A stretch of 64,000 nt of DNA from contig JBAIAA010000531.1 in assembly GCA_037893245.1 (NCBI GenBank), forward strand, positions 1,054,001 to 1,118,000, given 5' to 3'. The notes beneath the pieces are model-generated. The model did no database searches. It was not told the origin of the DNA and saw only the letters and a list, made by a program, of their open reading frames with translations. Made by a program: the position numbers and the translations under genes. Shown one piece after another: positions 38,801 to 50,800 of the stretch. The stretch's first letter is position 1, and every line of letters starts with the position of its first letter. The stretch is from Crossaster papposus (lineage: Eukaryota > Echinodermata > Asteroidea > Velatida > Solasteridae).

Positions 38801-41800
38801 CCCCCAACCGCCACGCCAACCTAATCCCCCAACCGCCACGCCAACCTAATCCCCCAACCGCCACGCCAACCTAATCCCCCAACCGCCACGCCAACCTAAT
38901 CCCCCAACCGCCACGCCAACCTAATCCCCCAACCGCCACGCCAACCTAATCCCCCACCGCCGTTTCATGGTTCAAATCTTCTTAAAAACACAAAATCAAC
39001 CACACGTACAGGGGGGGGCGGAGGGGGGGCCCTTCGAGACTGTGATTGCGAAACGCTGATGTACCGTCCATTCTCAAAATAGGGGGGAACAATTTTCTTA
39101 AGCGAAAAATAAAGAGTTTTTAGCATCCAATCTTAACATCTTGTCTTTTGTAGTTGTAAAAGGTTGTTATTTACCTTAATTTTTATCATCCAATGACAAA
39201 AATTGTAATGAAAATAAAAAAAGCAGTCGAAAAAAATTAAGCGTTGACGTACCGTTGATGCGCGTGGAGATTGTGCACAAATACTCAAACGACGTTAACA
39301 AATACCTCCCCTAAAAAGGGCAATAATAATCCATAAATTGTGAAAAATCGTGCTTCGAACCCACTCATTTTTGTCTATGGATACGTTAAAAAAGGATGTA
39401 GCAGTGATATACTGAATTTTTAAAAAGATCTGCCTGTGAACCCCTTGCGTTTTATCGTGTTGTTTTCGAACGAAAATGGCAGAAAATGACATCGCCCCCA
39501 AAAATAATCGTGTAGACCATGCCTGTGTACCTGGCTTTGCGGACGTTGCATGAATCACTGAATTCGGAGAGCGATACACGGAGCAAATTTGTACGTGTTT
39601 CAATGGTGAGCTTCGCGGTAGCGATCTGTACGTATTTACTGTATGAGATGTGTGGCTCATGAGCGTGGAAGAATGAATGAGATACATTTCAACGTTGGTG
39701 GCGCACTTTGTTGGACCCCCCTCCGCCCCCCCCTGCACACGTATAAACGTTCTATATAACCAGCGGCTCAGTTGTGCCCGGAAATTCAATCATGACCTTT
39801 GTGCGCAGGATTTACACGGTCTATTGCAAGTTAAAACGCGCTAAGGATTTCAGCAACGATATCCGTAACAATTATTTTAATTTTCATTCAAGAACGAGTA
39901 CTTCTACGGTTACAAGCAATCGCCACGCCGCGAGGATGATATCGCCATAGTCAATGCTGGTATGAGGGTGGTGTTGACGCCCGGTACTAATGAAGTCAAG
40001 GATTGCACGCTGGCCTATGGTGGCATGGCTCCAACAACAGTCCTGGCTGCCAAGACAATGAAGAACATCATAGGAAGGTTTGATGTTGATTTTAGAACAG
40101 GCCTGTATATATGTGCAGACCTTATTTTCTAGATTCCATATACATGTATATCACTTGAAGTATATCACTTGAAGTATGGGTGGTTTAAGAGGTAGAGTAG
40201 ACCACTTTGTCTTAATTGCGTGGACTTTGTTTTGTTTGAAGACTGAAAATAAAGTGCTCTAGATCTAATGACAGGTGCTTGACAATTAGCCAGATAAAGT
40301 TTTAGCTCTGCATGTGAATGCCGTATATTCCGAGAGAACAACGTAGGAATATTTTGAACGTTGCTTGAGCCATATTTTATATTGCGCCTGAAATTAACAT
40401 ATCCACGTATTCATGATAATTCAAGCAATTACCAATGGTGTATCCTACCTTTAATAATAGGTCATACATTTTGTAATTATCGGATGAAAATGCACAGAAA
40501 TGTTTCTTGATGTTGTCTAGTTTTGACAATCGTTTGAGCAGAAGCATTTGCACTGTGTTATCAGTGTGCAAGCGCCAGTTACTTTACAAATCAACCACTA
40601 GTCAACCAATGATCTTCGTCCTCACTTGCTCCAAGCCGTACATTATACTTGCTCTTCCAATCAGGTCTTGGAGCGATGGCTTAGTGGAGGCCATGACCCC
40701 CTTTCTGCTCCAGGATCTACCTCTACCTCCTGGTGCCCCCGGCGGTATGGAACCCTATCGACAATCACTCACTCTCAGCTTCTTCTTCAAGTTCTACCTG
40801 GCTGTTCTGGATCAAATACACCTAAAACAGGTATAGCAAATAAAAGTAGACATCAACACCGGCTGATTATAGTTTTCTTTTTACCATACCCCTCTTCACA
40901 GCAGTGTTGTAGTCGAGTATTTTCCGAGTACTTTTTTTGGTTTTACTTTTTTTGTTAAACTTTGAGCTGTTTGTTGCGAACAAATTGAGGAAAAAATTGA
41001 CAGTAGACAATAATAAAGTCAGTGTTAGAGAAACAATTAACTTTGGACTTTCGATGTGTAAAGGTACTTTTAAAGATTTGGGATAGAAGTACTTTGAAAG
41101 TACCGAATGCTTTTGTCTTAAAAGCTTATTTTATTGAAGATTCTGATTGTCTAAAGTGTTTAATTTCTTTAGCAAAGTATTGACTGTCCAGTGTCTGTAT
41201 TCTGAAGCTTAACTCTACCAAACCATACTCGCCTACAACTTTGCTTCACGGCTCTATATTTGCGCCCTTGGCTTACAATGGACTAACCTTGGATACAATT
41301 AATGGCTGTTGTTTGTCAAAACATTTTATTTGTATTTGTTTTCTTTTGACAAATCTTGGGGAAATGGTGTTTCAAACTTAACTATCCTGATGATTGTTCC
41401 AGCCCGGTTTGACAGGTTCAACCATGCCACCATCCTTCAGGTCGGCCAATCAGCCTTACCATAAGAATTCGGCGCGAGGTGTTCAGATGTATCAGGTAAT
41501 TTGATTGGATGAATGCCTTTTGTAAAGAGCAACAAAATATGTTGTTTAATTTAACGAAATCTTATTAAGGTTGATTTTTTTGTATCCAAATCACTAAATT
41601 TTGGAGGTATGTTATCTAATTTTACGATGTGTTTTGATTAGGTTTGTAATTGTAGAAGAAATTTTGTTTAAATTTCAGATAGGGATTAGAGTTTTGCGAT
41701 ATACTCTCTTTTTAAAAAACTCATTTCAGGAGGTACCATCAGGCCAACCAGATTCAGACGCAGTAGGTCGACCTTTGACCCACCAGTCTGCCTTCAAACA

Positions 41801-44800
41801 GGCTACAGGAGAAGCTATCTATGTGGATGATATGCCGCCAAATGAGAGTTAGTATTTATGAATATGCTATACTTTGTTAGTAAAAATGCATTTAACTTGT
41901 ATTTTATGTTGTTGACAAAAAGGTGCCTCTATTCTATATGTATTACTATGTCAAAACAAATTCTTATTGATTTTGTTACTGAATGGTGTATCAATATTTA
42001 GATGTTAGTGTCCTTTTCTGCTTTGTAATATATGTAGTAATAATAATACTTTTTGCCAAATAAAATTGGTATTCTGCCATGGATACCAAATACCATTCAT
42101 CAAACTAAATCGGTATAATGCCATTATTATTTTAATTATGCTCCATTACTAATTATTGTTCTTAACACTCTTTTTGTCTTGTGTTCGTCCGTTTACAAAA
42201 CTACTGTACAGAGAGTTACCCTTTAATAATCTGATGTTATTTTATTTGATATTTTTTTCTTTTAAAAGCTGAGCTGTATCTGGGTCTGGTCTTCAGCAAA
42301 AAGGCGCACGCCAACATTTTGTAAGTTCTCTATCGCCCAACGGAACATTTCCAAAAGAAACGATACGATTGTTTGGAGTATACTGTAGATGTGACATAGT
42401 TCCCAAACTTTCCAAAGCAGAAGCTCGTTCCAAAACCAGAAGCTCGTTCCAAAACCAGAAGCTCGTTCCAAAACCAGAAGCTCGTTCCCAAACCAGAGGC
42501 TCATGCAGTAGTTTAGTCGATGAGGTTCAATCGCAGATGATAAAAAAACACATCACAAGTCTAGTCAGAAAATCGGAGGAGCAAAAAACCACAATGTCTT
42601 GCAGGCCATTGAAACAAACTTTCACAAAAACATTCATTTGTTATTGCATAAAGGACTAATGGTGTACTTGTGATCCATAGGATACAAGTAGCTCAAGTGC
42701 AACACTGGCATTATCTTGGGTTTATCTAAACAAATGTTATAATATCATTAACAGTCTTCAGAACAGCGCTTCATTACTGGATTATGTTCCTGAAAACACA
42801 CTTTCTAATGTTTGCAGCCCTGTGGAGACATGGTATTGTTCTCCCCTTTGTCACAGTACTAAAGCATCCCCATATACGTTGTGAACAAAATTCCATGTGC
42901 AGACAACCTAAATTGCCTCGTGGAGACCTATTCAGTCCCTTTGTCTCTGTTGTGTGCACGTTTCCATAGGTAATAAATATAGGGGCTGAATCATGTATTA
43001 AAATTTGGTTGGTTAACCAGTTCGCCTAGAATGACGTATATAAACGCAAAGTTTATTGTAACGCAAAGTTTAACGCAACGCAAAGTTAACGCAATTGTAA
43101 TAAAACACATTGTGCAACTTTGTCCGGGTTTCGTTGGAACAGGTCACATTTCATGTATTCCTCATCAGGGCTCAATTATATAAAACATGTAAGCACACAA
43201 AATTGTTTAGCACAAAAAATATAACTCAGTAAAAACAGGTTACCAGCCGAAACTCCATGTGCTTTTCTTGCTAAGGAAATACCAGCTGAATACCAGTCAC
43301 AAACAATAAACATCACCTGACAATTTGGTTTGTAACCCCGTTTTTGCCAATTAAGGAAGATAGTAAATTTTGTTTTGTGAAATTGGCCCCAGATCCATTG
43401 ATACCACTGAAGCACTTACAATTGACGGAGTGCATTCTTACGTGAGTGTTGACGATGTGCCTGGAAGTAACGAGTCGGGAACCTCACAAGAGTACGACGA
43501 TCTCTTGTTTGCAGAGAAAGAGGTACGGTAATCATGGCCGTCTTTTCTTCTAACCTTACCTCCGTTTAATTTAATGGAAATCGCTCATTACACGGCTAAA
43601 AGTCGATGGGCTACAACATTACAAAGACAGTGTTGCCCTGTATACACAAGGTAGGCCTAAGTGATGAACAAAGTAATCTAATAAAAAAGCACCTACAATG
43701 AACAATTATTGAGTAGGATAACACACTGGTCAATTAACACATATTCAAACTCTACTACCTCTCATGTGTCTTAATTTCTCTGCATTATTTTCACAATTAA
43801 AGGTAGGATTATACCATTGATAATTGCATGAATGGGTGGATTTGGGTGCTTGTATTTTATAGTATTTATCGTTTAACTGACCTCTCCAAAGTTTTTCAAT
43901 CGTGGATGCTGAGAAAAGCAAAAAAACAGCGTTCGTTTTCAACCGGCGTCGGGCAGTAGTTCTTATGTTGTTCTTGTTTTTTTTTTCGCGATTGTCGTCT
44001 GGCGATCGTGAACAATTACAGGATTGGAACAATATTACAGGATATCTAGCGTAATCATTTTGCTGAATGCCTACAATCATTATTTACTTTCAAATAAGTA
44101 ATATATTTCTTAATAATTCGGTATTAGAAATGTTCGATATCTGCAAATGGTGTATCCTACCTTTAATAAATTTTAAAACTAATGGGGTAAAGTGGTTTTG
44201 AATGCCTTTTCTAGGGAATTTTCTAATTGTAAACCAGTTGTAGGGGTGTGCATTTACGGGTATTTTGGGAACCAAGTACACGATTACAAAAAGACACCGG
44301 TACTCAGGTATCCATTGAAGAAACCCTACTCCCAAATTTAAATCTCATAATAGTTCCTTTCAGCGTGTTCATAAAAGTCGGCACTATAATACTGCCCCAT
44401 CAGTGAGTTTATCTACAAATGGTGTATCCTACTTTTAATATCACCACAGTATAGGTATTTGTTTTTCTTAAATTATTTTATAAAAATATCCCTGAAATAT
44501 CTTTCCCTAACAACAGGTCAATTGTGTAGGACAGGTGATCGGGGCTATACTAGCTGACAATCAGGCTATCGCGCAGAGAGCTGCTAAGATGGTGCGAGTA
44601 GAGTACGAAGAGCTGCCGATTGTCATCACAATACAGGTATTATCCAAATTATCGCTTGACCTACCAGAATGAAGGGGCACGGGTGATAGTACAACAGATA
44701 GGTGATGGGATTATGCCTTAGATTAGAGAGATGCGCTGCTGATTTTTTTTTTTTAAAGAGTGATACAATACGAGATGCATCATTGTACTCCATTAGGAAG

Positions 44801-47800
44801 CCATCGAGTCGAAGTCTTTCTTCCCGGATGGCTATCGACTCAGGAAGGGGAACGTGGAAGAAGGCTTTGAGACCTCAGACCACATCATCGAGGGAGAGCT
44901 AAAGACCGGCGCCCAGGAGCACTTCTATCTGGAGACGATTGCCACCCTGGTCATCCCGGGAGAGGGAGGGGAGGTCGAGGTCATCTCAGCCTCCCAGGCG
45001 CCCTCCAGGATACAGGTAAAAAAACATGTGATGTTAAAAAAGGTCATGGTACGTACGCTACCAAAGATGCCGTGCGTTTCTTTGACAGAAATATGTAAAG
45101 CTGCATCAGCGACGGGGCTCAGATGCGCTGCATACAATTTAAAAAGGTCATGTTACGTACGCTACCAAGGATGCCGTGCGTTTCTTTCACAGAAATCTGT
45201 GAAGCTGCATCAGCACCGCGGCTCAGATGCGCTGCATACAATTAAAAAGGTCATGCTACGTACGCTACCAAGGATGCCGTGCGTTTTTTTTTACAGAAAT
45301 CTGTGAAGCTGCATCAGCGCCGGAGCTCAGATGCGCTGCATACAATGCAAATGGTCCTGGTACGTATGCTACCAAGGATGCCGTGCGCTTCTTTAACAGA
45401 AATCTGTGAAGCCGCATCAGTACCGCGGCTGAGATGTGCTGCATACAGTTCAAAAGTTACACAACAACAATTTCACTATGTGAAAAGTTCTCCCAGATGA
45501 CATCACAAATGTCAATACATAAACTGAAACAGCTCAATTCATAAACTGACATGAAACTAATGTGTATGTGCATGCCGGTGAATCCATTAATGGCCAATGA
45601 ATGTTGGTTTCTCTCTTTACATTGTGAAATTTGTTTTTCTTGTATTACCAAAAATGAAATATATGTGACCCACTCTGCAAAAATGAGTCTGATGTGTTAA
45701 CAATATTTTTTATTTTTACAGTTGGTCAGAATCAGCAGGAAATAAGCTTTCATTTGAGATTCGCACAACTCTGTAGTGGAATGCATTGGTCTTTTACAAT
45801 TTTGGGAAATTTGCTTTCTCTCAGTTATATTCAAAATGTCTTTAAAAAAAAATTAATATTTAACATTTTAGTGCTTCATCAGATGCTATAGTGACAGAAT
45901 GACAAAAACCTGTATTAAATCTAATCTAGGGATCAAAACAATCTTTTCAATCGATCAGTTCTGAAAATATAGGTGTCAGGGGAACCGAAATGCCATGAAA
46001 CAAAAAAAGATTTGTTGAAAGAAAAATCACCTCTGAGACAATAAACAGCCCTTTACGTAAAAATGTATTTCGCGACATCGGACTAATTTTTGCATAGTGG
46101 ATTATATTTTAGTTGCTCAAATTATAGTACTTGTACCTAAATATCTGGTACATAGCAAAGGATGAAACATAAAATAACGAGTTGAGCGAGATTTTACGTG
46201 TAAATAAGATCCACTTTTTTAGTGTCCTTTTTACACAGGACTTTGTGTAATGTTTCTAAGAAATAAAATAACTGGGTTAACTTGCAAATCCAAATCTATC
46301 ATCATGAATTACATGTCCCACTAGATAAGTTTGAAATCATAACAATTGCATGCTGGGTAAATCTTGGTAAATCTGGGAAGAAAGTTAAAATCATAACTGT
46401 GCTACCAAGCACTAAAACCTGGCAAGCACATGAGAGATTATTCTTCACTATATTTGCATACACGTTTGGTATATAAAATTACCATTTCATTATGCATAGA
46501 GAGCATGCTTTGCATTTATATGTTTTGAGTATAATATAGGTTTTCCCGGATATAAAAAAAAGCATAGACACGTCACGAGCAGGGCCAGAAATGTCTGTCT
46601 GCAGCGAGCAAGGCCGGGAATGCGTGGGTGTGCTACCTGGAACCATCGGCCTGAACCCGCCTCGGCTCAGTGATGTTAAAATAGCTTCGGTGCGAACTGG
46701 TTAAATAAATTAGTCTGATGTGTGTTTGAGTCAAGCGCGTTTAAATTGTATTATAAACGACTAAATTGGTTTTGTAAAGGCATGTGAAATGTTTTCTGAG
46801 GCGAAATTGACTGCAAGAGTTGGTAAACTTAAATAAACAAATGTTTTAAAACCTGTATTATTAACCAAATAAAATGCTTTGGAAATGGAACTGAATTTTT
46901 TTTTTAAAGTTGAAATCCTCTTTATTGTTATTTTTGCAATTATCATCAGACCATGGTAGCCAAGGCTTTGGGTGTGGCGAAGCACCTAGTGGTATCTAAA
47001 GTGAAGCGCCTCGGTGGAGGGTTCGGCGGCAAGATAACCAAATCCTCAATCTACGCTGCGATCTGTGCCGTCGCAGCCAATAAGTACGTTTAGTTTATGG
47101 AAATAAATAATTGTTTTAATTGTTGTCTCCCATTAGAAGGAAGAAAATAAGTTTTATAAGTACAAATGCGTTTTATATCCATTTTGAAAAAAATACATTT
47201 CTCAAAAGATTAAAGAAAACATTTTAGACATTTCCACTTTTCATATAGAACTTTATTGTTATGATTTCTCTTCAGAGTAAAGCGCCCGGTTCGTCTGATG
47301 CTTGATCGAAACGAAGACATGATGACATCGGGCACACGGCACCCGTACCTGGCCCGCTACAAAGTAGGAGTAACAAGCTACGGCCAACTGAGGGCGCTGC
47401 ATATCGATATGTACTCCAACGCAGGAAGCACTTACGACTTTTCACTCAATGTAAGACTCAGTAGCAAGACTCAGTAGCAAGAAATAATTGTCCCTAACCC
47501 CCTATTAAAGGTGTGTGCAGAATCATACTAACGTGACTGTTAGCGTTATGTGACAGGTGTACAAATTACAGCAAAGATTCTTATCAATGACTTGTCGTAA
47601 CGTACAACAATTTCCAGAATTGTATTCGAATCCCTGCAAATCCTTCAACAAGTCCTTTCATCATCAAGCCAGTCAGAAAACTGGATGAACAATGACAAAT
47701 GACTGCTTTTGTAACTGTTCATTGGGATAGCTATAGTGACTTGGCTTGAGACTGAAGAATTTGTGATAGACTTGCAGAGACTCGAATTCAACTCTGAAAA

Positions 47801-50800
47801 TTCCTTCATGTTGTCAAAAATTAGTCAGTAGCTCTGATGAATGTTCTGAATTTTCACCAAGTCTGATTTGTATTGTAAATTGTGTTACTTTTGTTTGCAA
47901 CCCTTTACAGGTATTTAAATGACATTATAATGTTCTTTCTTATTTCCATTTTTGTTTACAATCATCTTTATTCTCAACTGATCTATGTTAAGCATGTGCT
48001 CCCCTCCTACAGAACCTGCAACACTTTGTGTTGAAGGCCGTGCCCCTAAATTGAAATCGCCTATCGTCTTATCAGCTTTATATGTTAAAAACATGTCTTG
48101 GCTATGTTGTAGCCAGATTTGAACAAATTTGGGAGTAAATTGGGTGCTAAAATTACTGATTGAAATAGATAACTTCAACATCCAATTTCTAATGAGATAT
48201 CCTTATTAGGATGACACATATCAAATAAACAAAAATGCAGCAGTACAAACAATTATAAGAAGACCACTACTTTTTCCGTGTAATGAAATAAAAGCATTTG
48301 ATGATTAACGGTAGGATACACCATTTGCAGATATCAAAAATTAAGAACCACTGCCCGACGCCGGTTAAAAACGAACAACTTTTTTTTGCTTTTCTCAGCA
48401 TTCATGATTGTAAAACTTCAGACAGGTCGGTTTACTATAAAATACAGCCCCTCAAATCCACTCATTCATGAGAATTCAAGCAATTACCAAGTGTGTATCC
48501 TACCTTTTAAATAGCACACAAGGAAAATAAATAAACGAACAAGCTATTCTGGAAATTTGTGACTTTGATTATTAGAACTCCTTGTAGCAGGATAAAACAT
48601 CATAACTGACAATGAAGAAAGATTGTTGCAAATTTTGGTTTCAAGTTGTGCAATTCAAATCGGTGATTTTGCAGCCGATTTCTTGCTGATTTTGCTTAAG
48701 CTGGACCATGAGATACTCAAGACACTATTATAATACAGACCTGGAAAATTGTGTATAAAAAAACTATAATATATAAATGAATTGATTTGTTTAGGTTTTG
48801 GAAAGAACAATGTTTCATGTGGACAACTGCTACAAATGCCCCAATTTCAGTGTGAATGGGATCCTCTGCCGTACCAACCTGGCATCTAACACAGGGTTCC
48901 GGGGGTTCGGGAGCCCCCAGGCGATGCTGGTGGCAGAGACGATCATGTCAGATATTGCCTTGAAATGTGGACTCACGCAGATCAAAGTAAGTAAATAACA
49001 ATAAATATTGCGATCACCGCAATACAGTACAGGGGCGATAACCACAATACGGCATCGCGATAACCGTGATACGGCATAATAATAATAATAATAACAGGCA
49101 TTTATACTGCGCTTCCCCAAAACATGATCAAAGCGCATAACAAAGGAAAGGATGAATTAAAACAATCTAAAACAAAACTTAAATCTACTATTTAGGAAAA
49201 AGATAGGTTTTAATTTTAAGTGCAAGTAGACAACCTTTCAACAATACAATGACAATGACGGCTGCAACATACGCATCGTGATATGCAACATATCTTAACC
49301 AGTTTGCGCTAGGATTATTGTAACATTCACCGAGCCGATGCGCGGAATAATTTTAACAAAACTTGATCCGAGGGGGGTTCAGGCCGATGGTATCGGAAAG
49401 CACACCAATTACCTTTTCTGGCCTTGCTCACTGCTGACAAACATTTCTGGCCTTGCTCATGACATTTTTATGCGTCATCCGATTTGAATCTCGGAAAAAG
49501 ATTTGCGTGTATGGCGCGAACTGGTTAATGTCTGTATCTTGTTATGTGGGCCACATCTATCATGAAACTTAGTACCGTTACACCTCAGCCTCACCAGAGT
49601 GTACATTGCTGTGGGTGAGGCTGTGTGCCTAGTTACTCGATACAATAAAAAACATCATCAGAGTTGTATTCGAGTCCCTACACGACCTTTCACAAGTCCA
49701 GTCACAAATCCTATCGCAAAGCCAGTCACAAGTATGAATAGCTTAAATATGGACTGGTGGATGACTTAATGGTGATGGACAGGCTGGGCCTTGTTATGCA
49801 TTATTTGGTTACTAGGCGGTCACCCGGGGTTTGTCGGTTCTCGGGTTTGTAGCTACTGCTCTAACTACCCCCCAGGGGATATCTGGGTGGCGATTGATAA
49901 CAGCTGTGTTTGTTCTCTACCAAGGCCGCTCAAAGAGATGTCAGTGACTTTTTTTGACAGCGGCTAAACACAAAGGGATCAGATTTCGATTTGTCTGCAC
50001 AACTCTATGGCTTTTGGCCCAAACCATTATTTTGAAGGGATGTTTCACCCCCTGAATGACCTCCTGGGTTAGAATTTTTTTCCCAGTCCATTAGCCCGAT
50101 AGGACAAACTTTGAAAATTCGACCCTTAGACGACCTTTGACCCCGGAAGACCCGAAAAACGCTAACCCGTTTTATTTTTGCCACGCTCACCTCGCATCGA
50201 GCATGCATTGCGATCACCGAGTTTAAGCACGATCCGACCAACTTCAAAAAGGTGACCCCTAGATGACCTTTGACCTCGTACGCTCTAGCGAATGCAAACT
50301 GGTTCTTGCGGGGACCGAGCCGGACCCACCCACCGAGTTTGAACGCCGCACGACCCCGGGAAGGGGACGAAAAAGCGCGCACAGACAGACACACAGGCAG
50401 ACAGACAGAGAGTAGCGTATTATTATATAGATAATATTGACTTATTTGTTTATAGATACGAGACATCAACTTTTACCAGGAGGGAGACTTGACACATTAT
50501 GGCCAGGAGTTGAAGCTATGGAATTTAGAGAGATGTTGGGAGGAGTGCTTAACGGAAAGTAACTACGACAACCGCAGACATGAAGCAGGCCTCTATAACA
50601 GGTAAAAAAGCAAATATCGTTCAGGTATTAAACAGCCGCAAAAAGACTGTTAGACTAAACCATGCATTATGCTCAGTATGGTTCCCTGACCTGCTCAGAC
50701 TTATAAATTGTAGGTCAGGTAGCATCCAGCGACAAAATGGCTAATTTTGGATGATGAAAGATTTCAAATCATTATAACGACTTTTCCAAAAAGAGCACAC

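Noticed and set aside
35130-38961. CRISPR-like appearance of regularly spaced short repeats
   Set aside because: The units are contiguous with no unique spacers, and the locus is an intron of an animal gene.
39295-39789. 164-codon minus-strand open frame in the XDH intron
   Set aside because: No recognisable motifs, composition like the surrounding non-coding sequence, and it crosses C-runs.
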